Shown here one piece after another: positions 37,335-49,292 of a stretch of 64,000 bases of DNA. Under the pieces are notes generated by a model. The model was not told the origin of the DNA, did not search any database, and saw only the letters and a list, made by a program, of their open reading frames with translations. The stretch is from Azolla caroliniana (lineage: Eukaryota > Polypodiophyta): assembly GCA_043228905.1 (NCBI GenBank), contig JBHGNT010000009.1:8866001-8930000 (forward strand). The letters run 5' to 3'. The translations under genes were made by a program, and so were the position numbers. How positions within the stretch are numbered: position 1 is the stretch's first letter; every line of letters begins with the position of its first letter.

Positions 37335-39899
37335 ATGGCATGTTTGATTAACAAGGAAATAGAGAAATATGTGTCAATCATAAAAAATGATGAACATAAA
37401 TGCTACATATGGCTCAAAATAGAAACACCTAATGATTTGCCCACTTTTGTAGTTGGATGTTACATTCCTCATCAAGATTCTAACGTTTATGCTTGTTTGG
37501 ATAAAGATCAACCGTTTGCCAATCTAGAAGATGATATTGCTTATTTCAAATCCAAAGGGGAAGTTATTGTCCTTGGTGACATGAATGCTCGTACAAGAAG
37601 TTTCCAACTTGATTCACAAGAATCTTTCATGCTACATATCTCAAGGATGCAAGAGGATATGCAAATGTATAGCCGCTCTTCTAGCGATGAAAAGATCCAG
37701 ACCAATTTGTGAAGTTACTCCTACAAATGTGCAATAATACCAGATTGCTTATTGCAAATGGTATTTCCTTATGGCCCAACACTAATGGTTTTACATGTAG
37801 AAAACACAATGGAAATAGTGTGATTGACTATGTGCTACTTTCCAAAGGTATTTTGGATCGTATACATAAATTCTCATTTGGTGAATGGACACCGGAATCC
37901 GATCATAGGCCTTTATGTATTAATCTCAAATGTATGCATAGGTTTAATTGTGAGAAGGCTATTGAAGATAATAAACAACTGCGCTTGAGCATGAACCTTA
38001 AGCGAGCACCCATGTATTCCAAGATGGTTGAGGATATGTTACAAATGACAAAGATACAACATGGTGCCACACTAGAATGCAAATGGGAAGCTTTAAAGCA
38101 AGTCATTCTCTCATGTACAAACAAATGTTTTTCGACCAACCGCACATCTTGGAAATGCACCAAGAAACTTAGGAAAAAATGGTTTGATAAAGAATGTCGT
38201 GAAGCTCGAAAGTGCCTTACAGTTTTGGATGTAGTTAAGGATAAAGAGAATTACCAAAAGCATTTGCATGAGTATAAAAGGCTTATTCAAAGAAAGAGAA
38301 GAATATGGGAAGTTACTCAACAATTTATCCAAACGCAAGAGAAAGCACATGCATGTGCTAAATTTTGGGGAAATCTAAAGGGGAAACGTGTTGAGAGTTA
38401 TGGTGACTTAACTCTTCACGACTTGTCTATGCATTGTAAGAATTTATATGAGTTATCTCTTGCCGGAAAGATGATGTGTTATGGTTCTCTTTCACATTTG
38501 CCTCCCTTCTTTACAATTGAAGATATATGCATAGGACTTAAGAAATTGGCCTCTCGAAAGGCAAATGATCTTCAATGTATAAATGTATAAATGCTCAAAT
38601 GGACGGGAAAGGAAGCACATATATGGATAAGCGATATGTTTAATGATGCATTGCAACATGGTATGCCATACGATTGGACTACAAATTGGATCAAACCTTT
38701 ACATAAAGGTGGAATATAAATAATTTAAACAACTATCGAACCATCATGGTTGGCTCATTAATGGCAAAACTATTTGGATGTATAATGGAATCAAAGATAA
38801 GTGTATGGGCTGAAAAAAGTGGTAAGAGAGCTTATGGACAAGCTGGCTTTCGGAAACACCATAACACCATTGATAACCTTATCACCCTTCGAGTATTAAT
38901 GGAGGAAAGTCGTCTTAGAGGGAAAGGTTTATATTGTTGCTTTGTAGACTTCAAGAAAGCTTTTGATATGGTACCTCGTGAGCATCTTTGGAGGCGAATG
39001 GAAGAACTTGAGGTGCCAAGTGAATATATGCTTGCAGTTTCATGAATTTATGAGAAGGTTATATGTTGTGTGCGCATGAGAGATAAACTTTCATATTTTT
39101 TCAAAAGCACTATTGGTGTTAAGCAAGGATGCCCACTCTCACCAACACTATTTGGTCTATGCATTGATGAATTAGAAGAAATGGTTACCAAGTTTGCAAA
39201 GGAAGAATGTGTTGTCATTGGGAATGTTGTGATTATGCTTTGCTATATGCAAATGATGTAGTGCTTTTTGCAAATACTTTAGGAGATGCACAAAAGCTTA
39301 TGAAGGCATTGGAAAAAATTTGCATGCATACTAAATTAAGCGTCAGTAGCTCTAAAACAAAGATTATGCTTGTGAAGAGACAAAAAAGAGATAAACCATG
39401 CATTATGTACAACAATGAGCCACTTGAATGTGTGCAAAGCTTCAAATATCTTGGCCTTGAAGTTCCTTCAAATCATAGATGGAATGAATGTGCTACACGC
39501 CGCTTAGAGGCGGGTAAGCGAGCATACTATGCATTTGAGAACACATGCAATCTTGGAGATATTAAGTGTTGGGTTCTCAAGAAATATCTTTTCAACACTT
39601 TGGTGACACCGGTTCTTCTCTATGGGGTGGATGTATGGGGTGGTAGCATCCCTGAATCTATGTGGAAAGAGTTTGAAAATGTCCAAAAACATTTTCTTAC
39701 AAAGTTTCTACAAGTTAAGAAACAAATGCCCTACACCCTCCTCAACTTTGAGACGGGATTGCTTCCCATTGAGATCATGGCCATGGAAAGGGTTGTTGAA
39801 TACATGCTTAAGGTTCAAAAAAGTCCCTCACATCGACTTCCTAGAAATGCGTGGGAAGCAAGCAAAAAGATCCAAAAGACACATAAAAGCATCATTAAA
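37335..39899 (+). mobile_element. 5'-truncated, decayed LINE (non-LTR retrotransposon)
   Basis: Domains in order are the second half of an APE-type endonuclease (GDMNAR near 37580; DYVLLS and ESDHRPL at about 37828-37917), a linker, and a reverse transcriptase. The RT has FVDFKKAFDMVP (motif A, about 38940), GVKQGCPLSP (motif B, about 39115) and YAND (motif C, 39246-39257). The thumb and post-RT region follows (FKYLGLEV, LLYGVDVWGG) up to 39899. The reading frame is broken at about 37700, 38590 (stop), 38720 (shift), 39043 (TGA) and 39215 (shift). The endonuclease N-terminus is missing, as expected for 5' truncation during target-primed reverse transcription. The 3' end is severed by element A; whether it resumes after 50688 is unclear. 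No RNase H domain was seen. Confidence 0.85.
37335..39899 (+). pseudogene. LINE endonuclease-reverse transcriptase pseudogene
   Basis: This is the coding content of the LINE. It would encode an APE-like nuclease nicking target DNA and an RT copying the RNA in place. The YxDD box reads YAND; replacement of the first catalytic Asp by Asn (GAT to AAT) would abolish metal binding. With two stops and at least three frameshifts it cannot be functional. Confidence 0.85.
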
Positions 39900-40565
39900 T
39901 GACAGGAACTACGTGCTCCCGATGAACAGCACTCGGCCACAACCGAGCCTAGAATCAAACACAGAAAACAGGGAATGAAAGCACAACACAATAGAGAGAA
40001 GAGTACACAGGATGTTTACGTGGAAAACCCAAACTTGGGAAAAACCACGACAGCCCACAGACCGCAAACTATCACTATATCAGACTGTACAATAGAAAAG
40101 CACCGAGGCCACGACCTCGAGCTTGCTAACTTCGCCGCAGGCGGCGGTTACAACAAAGGCAACAACCTCTTCCTCTCTCTCACTCTCTTTGTACATTGTT
40201 ACGCGCTCTAATCTTACACCAACAAGAATGACAACAACCACTTTCTAAGTTTGCCCTAAGTCATATTTATACTAATATGACTTTTCGGCTATTTACAAAT
40301 ATAGCCCCGATGGACTCTTAGAAAACATATTTGCGAATATGTCCCTTCATCCAGTGAGCACTTCTCACCGGGCCTTCATCATCCAGCTCTTGCCGGGTAC
40401 TCCTCATCCGGTTCTCACCGGGTCTTCCGTAGCCAGATACTCCTCATCCGGTTCACACCGGGTCTTCCGTAGCCGGGTACTCGACATCCGGTTTCGGCCT
40501 TGGCCGAGTTTGCTCATCGGTACTGATCTTCTCACCTCCCATCCGGAGGGACCTGTTTCCTAACA
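39900..40565 (-). repeat. 3' LTR of element A (666 bp)
   Basis: The ends are TGACAGGAAC at left and CCTAACA at right on the plus strand. It contains a TATAAATA box on the minus strand near 40264-40275 and short CCGGGT-rich repeats in the U3 part (about 40340-40500). It is 232 bp shorter than the 5' LTR because it has fewer U3 repeats. Confidence 0.9.
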
Positions 40566-40577
40566 AACTCCTCCTTC
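40566..40577 (-). promoter_or_regulatory. Polypurine tract of element A
   Basis: GAAGGAGGAGTT directly precedes the 3' LTR on the minus strand. This is the standard position for plus-strand DNA priming. Confidence 0.85.
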
Positions 40578-43500
40578 ACTCCGGCATGGGATGTCTTACA
40601 AGTCCGATTCGCTTCCGGCATGCATCCAGCTTGTCGGGTATCAGTACTTTGGTCAGCATATTTGACCCGTTCTCGACCGTGTGGATCTTCGTCAATGCGA
40701 ACTCCCAATCATCTACTCTTTCCCAGATCCAGTGATACCTTCGCCGGATATGCTTTGTCCGGGAATGGTAGGCCGCATTCTTAGCAAGGTGGATGGCACT
40801 TTGACTGTCGCAATAGAGCCGATATTCATCTTGCCGGATACCGAGCTCTCCGATGAAGTCCTTCATCCATAATATTTCCTTGCCGGCTTCCACAGCCGCC
40901 ATGTACTCCACCTCTGTGGTTGACAATGCAACCGTCTTCTGCAGCCTCGACTGCCACGAGATAGCTCCCCCTGCATATGTCATTACATACCCGGATGTAG
41001 ACCGGCTGGTATCCACATCAGCCGACATGTCTGAATCGGTAAAACCATCAAGTTGAGGTTTACCGGAGCCGAATCGAAGACACATGTTCGAAGTGCCCTT
41101 TAAGTACCGGAGTATCCATTTGACTGCGTTCCAGTGCTCCTTGCCGGGATTGCTCATAAACCGGCTCACCACTCTGACTGCGTATCCTATATCCGGTCGG
41201 GTACACACCATTGTGTACATTAAGCTCCCGGTGGTAGAGGCATATGGAACCTTCATCATATTCGCCTTCTCTGCTTTCGTCTTTGGGCTTTGCTTACCAG
41301 ATAACCTGGAGTTTGCCGGAAGTGTCGATCCGACCGGTTTCGCATCTGACATGTTGAACCGCTGAAGCATCTTTGTCACGTACTTCTCTTGTGACAGCCA
41401 TAATTGCTTCATTGACTGGTCCCGGATAATATGCATCCCCAGCATCTGTCTTGCCGGACCCAAGTCTTTCATTGAGAAGGTCCGGTTGAGAGCCTTCTTC
41501 AGCATCCGTATTTTGGCTTGGTCCCGTCCGATGATCAACATGTCGTCCACATATAGAAGGAGTATCAGGAAGTCGCCTCCTTCGAACTTCTTCACAAACA
41601 CACAGTGATCGCCTTGCGTCTTGTGGTACCCTTGATCGGTCATGAAGGAGTCGAACTTCCGGTACCATTGCCGGGGGGCCTGCTTCAACCCGTAGAGGCT
41701 CTTCTTCAACCGGCAAACCAGGTGCTCATTCCCTTTCTCCACGAATCCTTCCGGTTGCTGCATGTAGATCTCCTCTTCGAGGTCATCGTGAATGAATGCC
41801 GTCTTCACGTCCAGCTGCTCTACCTCGAGGTCCATGCTTGCCGCTATACTCAGCACCATCCGGATGGAGGTCATCTTTACTACCGGGGCAAATATCTCGT
41901 CGAAGTCCATGCCCTTCTTCTGCTGGAACCCCTTCACCACGATCCTAGCTTTGTATCTCGGGGGGTTGCCAGCATCTCCCGGTTTCAACTTGTACACCCA
42001 CTTATTTCGGAGTGCCCGCTTTCCTTTCAGCAACTCCACCAATTCGTACGTATGGTTCTCATGCAGGGAATCCATCTCATCCTGCATTGCACTTAACCAT
42101 TTTCGGCTGTGGGTGTCATCCTTCGCTTCTTCGAAGCTTTCTGGCTCCCCCTCATCGGTTAGCAGCACATGCTCTACATCCGGAAATCTCCGGGGGGCCC
42201 TTCTCTCTCTGAGAGGATATCTCCGTCTCTGGGCTTCGGTAACCAGCTCCTCCATTTGCTCTTCATCCGAATCCGATTCAAGGTCTTGGCCGGTTCCGGT
42301 TTCAGCTTCCTCTACTTCTTCTTCTGCCGGTTCGGTATCCTCACCGTAACCGGCTGGTTCCTCGAGTGCTAACCGGTCTCTTGCCGGTTGGGTCTGCTCA
42401 TCATAGAATCGATCCTTACCGGTCGACTCAGAGTTCATTATCTTCTTCTCTGACTCCCAGTCGACGAGCGTCTTGTCCTCCATGAAGATAATATCTCAAC
42501 TCCGGAATACCTTCTTGTCGACCAGGTCCCACACTCGGTAGCCAAACTCATCGTTGCCGTAACCAAGGAATATGCATGGCCGGGTCTTCGGATCTAGTTT
42601 TCCTCTCCGGTCCTTAGCTACATGCACATACACAAGACACCCGAATACCTTCATATGCTGGTAGGACACTTCCTTACCGGTCCAGACTCTCTGTGGCGTG
42701 TCTTCGCCCAAGGGTACTGAGGGTGATCTGTTTATCACGTACGTCGCTGTCGACAACGCCTCAACCCAAAACGCCTTGGGTAGTTTTGCATGCGCTAGCA
42801 TACTCCGGACCCTCTCCATTATGGTTCGGTTCATCCTCTCGGCCAGCCCGTTTAGTTCCGGCGTCTTCGGCACGGTAAATTCGAGCCGGATTCCCTTCGA
42901 GCGACAGTACTCCTCGAACTGCCCCCGGTATTCACCTCCGTTATCTGCTCGAACCGCCTTCAGCTTCCGACTAGTTTCTCTTTCCACTCTTGCGTGGAGC
43001 TCTTTGAAGATGGACAACACCTGATCCTTCGTCTTCAACAGTGTGGCCCACAACTTTCGGCTGTGGTCATCTATGAATGTCATGAAGTACTGTGATCCTG
43101 CATGTGACTTCGTGTCCACTTGACACACATCAGTATGCACCAACTCCAGTAGTGCATTACGTCTCATCGGTGGCCTTGGTCGGAAGGAGGTCCGGTTTTG
43201 CTTACCGGCCAGACAATTAGTGCACTTCTCTAAGTGCACGTTCTTCACTGGAATGAGGTTGTCTTCTGCAAGCCTCTTCATCCCCTTCTCGCTCATGTGA
43301 CACAGTCTCTTGTGCCACAACTCACCGGTAGTGTCGGATGCCACGTTCACTTCTTCCGGGCATAACCGGGCATTCATTAGGTACAATGTGTTGACCTTCT
43401 GGGCCCGAGCCACAATTAGGCTTCCTTTGCTGAACTTCATAACACCGTTCTGTAGCCTTCATCATCTAGCCGATCGACTGATATCAAGTTCAGACGAACC

Positions 43501-44609
43501 TTCGGAATGTGTCGGACATCCTTTAGCAGCAACTTGCATCCGGTTGGTGTTGTCAACCACACGTCTCCTATGCCGACAATTCGGCATGTACCTTCATTCC
43601 CCATCCGGACACAGCCGTGATCACTAGTTGAGTAGGATGAGAAACATTTCCGGTCCGGGGTAAGGTGGAACAACACTCCGGAGTCGACCACCCAGGTCAT
43701 CTCGTCGCCGGCAAGGTTTAGCTCACTCTCCTCGGTGATGAGCATCAACTCTTCTTCACTTGCCGCGATTGCCGTCGTTCCCTTCCGGTCCGTTCCCCTC
43801 CGGCCTTTACCGTTCCGGTCCGGTGTCCGCTTCGAATCGGTACAGTCAGTTTCCTTGTCTTTTTGGAAATGCCGACAGTTCTTCTGGAAGTGTCCCGGCT
43901 TGCCGCAATAGAAGCAAGTAGGCCTCCCCCTTGACTTTGACCGTGTCCCCGACTTTTCCCGGTTCTAGGGGCTATGGTTCCTTTGTCTTCCGCATTCCGA
44001 TTCGGTAAGGAGCGCTTTGGAGTCGGAGCTCGTATCCTTATCTTTCCGACGCGCCTCCTCATCTAGCAAGCTCGACTTCACTCTTGCTAGGGATAAATGT
44101 TTCCCTTCCGGCCCGGCGTTGCCCAAGGTGACAACCAACGTCTCCTAGCTATCTGGGAGGGAACTGAGCAGGAGTAGTGCTAGTACCTCATCGGCGAGAG
44201 GTACTTCCAATGATGTTGCATGGTGTATCAGCCCCCGGAAGGCATTCATGTGCTCCGCCATGCTAGAGCCATCTTGGTATCGGAGTCTTACTAGCTTCTG
44301 GAATACCGAAACCTGGTTAACAACATTTTTGTTTTGAAACATAATGCCGATTTTCTCCCAGAGCTCATGAGCCTTGCTCTCTTCATTGAAGTTGTTGTAT
44401 AGACTCATGTCGATGAAGCACCGTATGTAAGCCGTCGTCTTCATGTGCATCACCTCCCATATCGCGGCGTCGATTTTGTCCGGTATCTTGTCCCCGAACT
44501 GAACCGGCAACCAAAGATCTTTCACCACAAGCATGTCCCTCATCTTCGACTTCCACACCGAATAGTTGGAGCCGGTGAGCTTGAACATGCCTCCCAACGA
44601 ATCGTCCAT
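40576..44609 (-). pseudogene. Gag-pol pseudogene of element A (Ty1/copia)
   Basis: Order from 44609 leftward: gag (GSNYSVWKSKMRDML), CCHC zinc knuckle, protease (WVVDSG, where the next residues read VLF), integrase (HKRLCHMSEKGM...CLAGK zinc site; core HTDVCQ, FIDDHSRK, NGLAERMN), reverse transcriptase (YVDD at 41542-41553, intact) and RNase H (DGFTDSDMSADVD; STTEVEYMAA), ending at 40576. Breaks: a TAG replacing Trp at 44145; a TAG replacing Gln near 43966; a 13-bp deletion near 43458 that shifts frame, compared with element B; and a TGA replacing Arg at 42496. Each stop is one C-to-T or G-to-A change from the codon in element B. It is not functional as a single polyprotein. Confidence 0.92.
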
Positions 44610-44624
44610 TTTCTGTGTCGTTTT

Positions 44625-44636
44625 GCTTTGATACCA
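44625..44636 (-). promoter_or_regulatory. tRNA primer-binding site of element A
   Basis: TGGTATCAAAGC lies three bases downstream of the 5' LTR, with one mismatch to the initiator-Met tRNA complement TGGTATCAGAGC. Confidence 0.85.
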
Positions 44637-44639
44637 CTT

Positions 44640-44883
44640 TGATAGGAACTACGTGCTCCCGATGAACAACGCTCGGCCACAACCGAGCCTAGAATCAAAC
44701 ACAGAAAATAGGGAATGAAAACACAACACAATAGAGAGAAGAGTACACAGGATGTTTATGTGGAAAACCCAAACTCGGGAAAAACCACGGCAGCCCACAG
44801 ACCGCAAACTATCACTATATCAGAATGTACAATAGAAAAGCACCGAGACCACGACCTCGAGCTTGCAATCTTCGCCACAGGCG
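44640..44883 (-). repeat. 5' LTR of element A, R/U5-side fragment
   Basis: It matches 39900-40143 of the 3' LTR and ends in AGGCG at the element B insertion point. The remainder resumes at 50025-50030. Confidence 0.92.
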
Positions 44884-45190
44884 TGTTGGGAACTCGACGT
44901 TCCTTATGTTCGACGCTCGGCCACAACCGAGATTCTTTACATACACAGAAAAACAAGTAATGAAAACGCGACACAAAAGAGGAGAAATGGTACACAGGAG
45001 GTATATGTGGAAAACCCCAAAATAGGGCCTACACCATCCGACTCTCCGCAGTTGGGTACTCCTCATCCGGTTCATACCGGGTCTACACCATCCGACTCTC
45101 CGCAGTCGGGTACTCCTCATCCGGTTCATACCATTTCGGCCTCGGCACTGGTCTTCTAACTTCCCATCCGGAGGGACCTGTCTACCAACA
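44884..45190 (-). repeat. 3' LTR of element B, internally deleted
   Basis: Compared with the 5' LTR, 371 bp is missing. The junction is at GGG (45025-45027), matching GGG at both 49434-49436 and 49805-49807. One 54-bp U3 unit is also missing. The TATA region is lost in this copy. 371 + 54 accounts exactly for the 425-bp length difference. Confidence 0.9.
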
Positions 45191-45202
45191 AACTCCCCCT
45201 TC
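45191..45202 (-). promoter_or_regulatory. Polypurine tract of element B
   Basis: GAAGGGGGAGTT abuts the 3' LTR start TGTTGG on the minus strand. Confidence 0.88.
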
Positions 45203-48200
45203 ACTCCGGCATGGGGTATCTTTCCAGCCCGATCCTCTTCCGGCATGCATCCAGCTTGTCGGATGTCAGCACTTTGGTCAGCATATCTGACCCGTTCTCG
45301 GCCGTGTGAATCTTCGCTAGTGCGAACTCCTGGTCATCTACCCTTTCCCGGATCCAGTGATACCTCCGCTGGATATGCTTCGTCCGAGAATGGTAGGCCG
45401 CATTCTTAGCAAGGTGGATGGCACTTTGACTGTCGCAGTAGAGTCGGTATTCCTCTTGCCGGATACCGAGCTCTTCGATGAAGTCCTTCATCCATAATAT
45501 TTCCTTGCCGGCTTCTACAGCCGCCATGTACTCCGCCTCTGTGGTTGACAATGCAACCGTCTTCTGCAGCCTCGACTACCACGAAACAGCTCCCCCTGCA
45601 TATGTCATCACATACCCAGATGTAGACTGGTTGGTATCCACATCAGCCGACATGTCCGAATCGGTGAAACCGTCCAGTTGAGGTTTTCCGGTGCCGAATC
45701 GGAGACACATATTTGAAGTGCCCTTCAGATACCGGAGTATCCATTTGACCGCGTTCCAATGCTCCTTGCCGGGATTGCTCATAAACCGGCTCACCACTCC
45801 GACTGCGTATCCAATGTCCGGTCGGGTACAAACCATTGCGTACATCAAGCTCCCGACGGCAGAGGCATATGGAATCTTCATCATATCTGCCTTCTCTCCT
45901 TTTGTCTTCGGGCTTTGCTTGCCGGACAACTTGCAGTTTGCCGGAAGTGTCGATCCGACCGGTTTTGCATCTGACATGTTGAACCGGTGAAGCACCTTTG
46001 TCACATACTTCTCCTGTGACAGCCATAATTGCTTCACTGACCGGTCCCGAATGATGTGCATCCCCAACATCTGTCTTGCCGGACCCAAGTCCTTCATTGA
46101 GAAGGTCCGGTTGAGAGCCTTCTTCAGCATCCGAATTTTTCCTTGGTCTCGTCCGACGATCAACATGTCCTCCACGTACAGGAGAAGTATCAGGAAGTCC
46201 CCTCCTTCGAACTTCTTCACGAACACGCAGTGATCGGCCTGCGTCTTGTGGTAACCTTGATCGGTCATGAAGGAGTCGAACTTCCGATACCATTGCCGGG
46301 GAGCCTGCTTCAGTTCGTACAGGCTCTTCTTCAACCGGCATACCAGGTGCTCCTTCCCTTTCTCCACAAATCCTTCCGGTTGCTGCATGTAGATTTCCTC
46401 TTCGAGGTCGCCGTGGAGGAATGCCGTCTTCACGTCCAGCTGTTCTACCTCGAGATCCATGCTTGCTGCTATACTCAGCACCGTCCGGATGGAGGTCATC
46501 TTTACTACCGGGGCGAATATTTCGTCGAAGTCCACGCCCTTCTTCTGCTGGAACCCCTTCACCACGATCCTGGCTTTGTATCTCGGGGGGTTGCCGGCAT
46601 CTCCCGGTTTCAACTTGAACACCCCCTTGTTTCGGAGTGCCCGCTTTCCTTTCGGCAGTTCCACCAATTCGTACGTATGGTTCTCATGCAGGGAATCCAT
46701 CTCATCCTGCATGGCACTTAACCATTTTCGGCTGTGGGTGTCATCCTTCGCTTCTTCGAAGCTTTTCGGCTCCCCCTCATCGGTCAGCAGGACATGCTCT
46801 GCATCCGGAAATCTCCGGGGCGCCCTTCTCTCTCTGAGAGGATATCTACGTCTTCGGGCTTCGGTAATCGGTTCCTCCATTTGCTCTTCATCCGAATCCG
46901 ATTCGGGGTCTTGACCGGTTCCGGTCTCAGCTTCCTGCACTTCTTCTTCTGCCGGTTCGGTATCCTCACCGTAATCGGCTGGTTCTTCGAGTGCTAACCG
47001 GTCTCTTGCCGGTTGGGTCTGCTCATTGTAGAGTCTATCCTTACCGGTCGACTCGGAGTTCATTATCTTCTTCTCCGACTCCCAGTCGGCGAGCGTCTTG
47101 TCCTCCATGAAGATAATATCTCGACTCCGGAATACCTTTTTGTCGACCGGGTCCCACACTCGGTAGCCGAACTCATCGTCACCGTAACCGAGGAATATGC
47201 ATGGCCGGGTCTTTGGGTCTAACTTTCCTCTCCGGTCCTTTGCTACATGCACGTACGCGAGACACCCGAACACCCTCAGATGCCGGTAGGACACTTCCTT
47301 ACCGGTCCATACTCTCTGTGGCGTGTCTCCGTCCAAGGGTACTGAGGGTGATCTGTTTATCACATATGTCGCCGTCGACAGTGCCTCAGCCCAAAACTTC
47401 TTGGGTAGTTTTGCATGCGCTAGGATACTCCGGACCCTCTCCATTATGGTCCGGTTCATCCTCTCGGCCAGTCCGTTTAGTTCCGGCGTCTTCGGCACGG
47501 TAAATTCGAGCCGGATTCCCTTCGAGCGGCAGCGCTCCTCGAACTGCCCCCGGTACTCTCCTCCGTTATCTGCTCGAACCGCCTTCAGCTTCCGGCCGGT
47601 TTCTCTTTCCACTCTCGCGTGGAGCTCTTTGAAGACGGATAACACCTGATCCTTCGTCTTCAGCGGTGTGGCCCACAGCTTCCGGCTGTGGTCATCTATG
47701 AACGTCACGAAGTATTGCGTTCCGGCATGTGATTTCGTGTCTACTTGACAAACATCCGTATGCACCAACTCCAGTAGTGCATTACGTCTCATCGGTGGCC
47801 TTGGTCGGAAGGAGGTCCGGTTCTGCTTACCGGCCAGACAATCGGTGCACTTCTCTAAGTGCACGTTCTTCACTGGAATGAGGTTGTCGTCTGCAAGCAT
47901 CTTCATCCCCTTCTCACTCATGTGACATAGCCTCTTGTGCCACAGCTCACCGGCAGTGTCGGAAGCCACGTTCACTTCTTCCGGACATAGCCGGGTATTC
48001 ATCAGGTACAGAATGTTTACCTTCCGGGCCCGAGCCACAATCAGGCTCCCTTTGCTGAACTTCATGACACCGTTCCGGATGCTACCCGTGTAGCCCTCAT
48101 CATTTAGCCGACCGGCTGATATCAGGTTCAGACGAACTTCCGGAACGTGTCGGACATCCTTCAACAGCAACTTGCATCCGGTTGGTGTTGTCAGCCACAC

Positions 48201-49262
48201 GTCTCCTATGCCGACAATTCGGCATGTTCCTTCATTCCCCATCCGGACACAGCCGTGATCACCAGCTGAGTAGGATGAGAAGCATTTCCGGTCCGGGGTA
48301 AGGTGGAACGACGCTCCGGAGTCTACCACCCAGGTCATCTCGTCGCCGGCGTGGTTTATCTCACTCTCCTCGGTGATGAGCATCAACTCCTCTTCACTTG
48401 CCGCAATTGCCGTCGTTCCCTTCCGGTCCGGCCCCCTCCGGTCTTTACCGTTCCGGTCTGTACCGTTCCGGTTTGGGGTTTGTTTCGAATCGGTACCGTC
48501 GGTTTCCTTGTCTTTTCGGAAATGCCGACAGTTCTTTTGGAAATGTCCCGGCTTGCCGCAATAGAAGCAAGTAGGCCTCCCCCTTGACTTTGATCGTGTC
48601 CCCGACTTTTCCCGGTTCTGGGGACTACGGTTTCTATGTCTTCCGCGTTCCGATTCGGTAAGGAGCGCTTTGGGGTCGGAGCTCGTATCTTTGTCTTTCC
48701 GACGAGCCTCCTCATCTAGCAAGCTCGACTTTACTCTTGCTAGGGATAACCGTTTTCCTTCCGGCCCGGCGTTGCCCAAAGTGACAACCAACGTCTCCCA
48801 GCTATCCGGGAGGGAACCGAGCAGGAGTAGCGCTAGGACCTCATCGGCAAGAGGTACTTCCAATGACGTTGCCTGGTGAATCAGCCCCTGGAAGGCATTC
48901 ATATGCTCCGCCATGCTGGAGCCATCTTGGTACCGGAGTCTTACTAGCTTCCGGAATACCGACACCTGATTGACGGCATTTTTGTTCTGGAACATTATGC
49001 CGATCTTCTCCCAGAGCTCATGAGCCTTGCTCTCTTCATTGAAGTTGTTGTACAGGCTCATGTCGATGAAGCACCGTATGTACGCCGTTGTCTTCATGTG
49101 CATCACCTCCCATATCGCGGCGTCGATTTTGTCCGGTCTTTTGTCCCCGAACTGAACCGACAGCCAGAGGTCTTTAACCACGAGCATGTGCCTCATCTTC
49201 GACTTCCACACTGAATAGTTGGAGCCGGTGAGCTTGAACATGCCGCCAAACGATTCGTCCAT
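45201..49262 (-). pseudogene. Gag-pol of element B, one amber stop and YVED reverse transcriptase
   Basis: A single frame of 1,353 codons runs from the ATG at 49262 (MDESFGGMFKLTG), which aligns with the starts in A and C; an upstream in-frame ATG exists but lies in the LTR. Domains in order: gag; CCHC knuckle (CFYCGKPGHFQKNC, about 48.53-48.57 kb); aspartic protease (WVVDSGASFHL); integrase (zinc site ending CTDCLAGK; catalytic Asp in HTDVCQ and FIDDHSRK, Glu in GLAERMN); RT (VDVKTAFLHGDL; YVED at 46167-46178); RNase H (DGFTDSDMSADVD; STTEAEYMAA). The only stop is TAG at 45576-45578, in RNase H, where element A has CAG. The first Asp of the RT YxDD box is Glu (GAC to GAG), where A and F keep YVDD. 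So the coding frame is nearly complete, but the copy is probably inactive without help in trans. Confidence 0.93.
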
Positions 49263-49278
49263 TTTCTGTGTCGATTTT

Positions 49279-49290
49279 GCTCTGATACCA
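49279..49290 (-). promoter_or_regulatory. Initiator-Met tRNA primer-binding site of element B
   Basis: TGGTATCAGAGC, two bases from the 5' LTR, is a perfect 12-base match to the usual copia primer site. Confidence 0.92.
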
Positions 49291-49292
49291 CT

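Noticed and set aside
41605-42349. Long plus-strand ORFs (163 and 185 codons) opposite copia pol; similar ones at 46143-46914
   Set aside because: They are antisense shadows of the integrase/RT region; they recur in both A and B only because the sense strand is conserved.
43745-44062. 105-codon minus ORF rich in Arg (also its counterpart 48383-48715)
   Set aside because: It is an out-of-frame shadow of the gag zinc-knuckle region in elements A and B.
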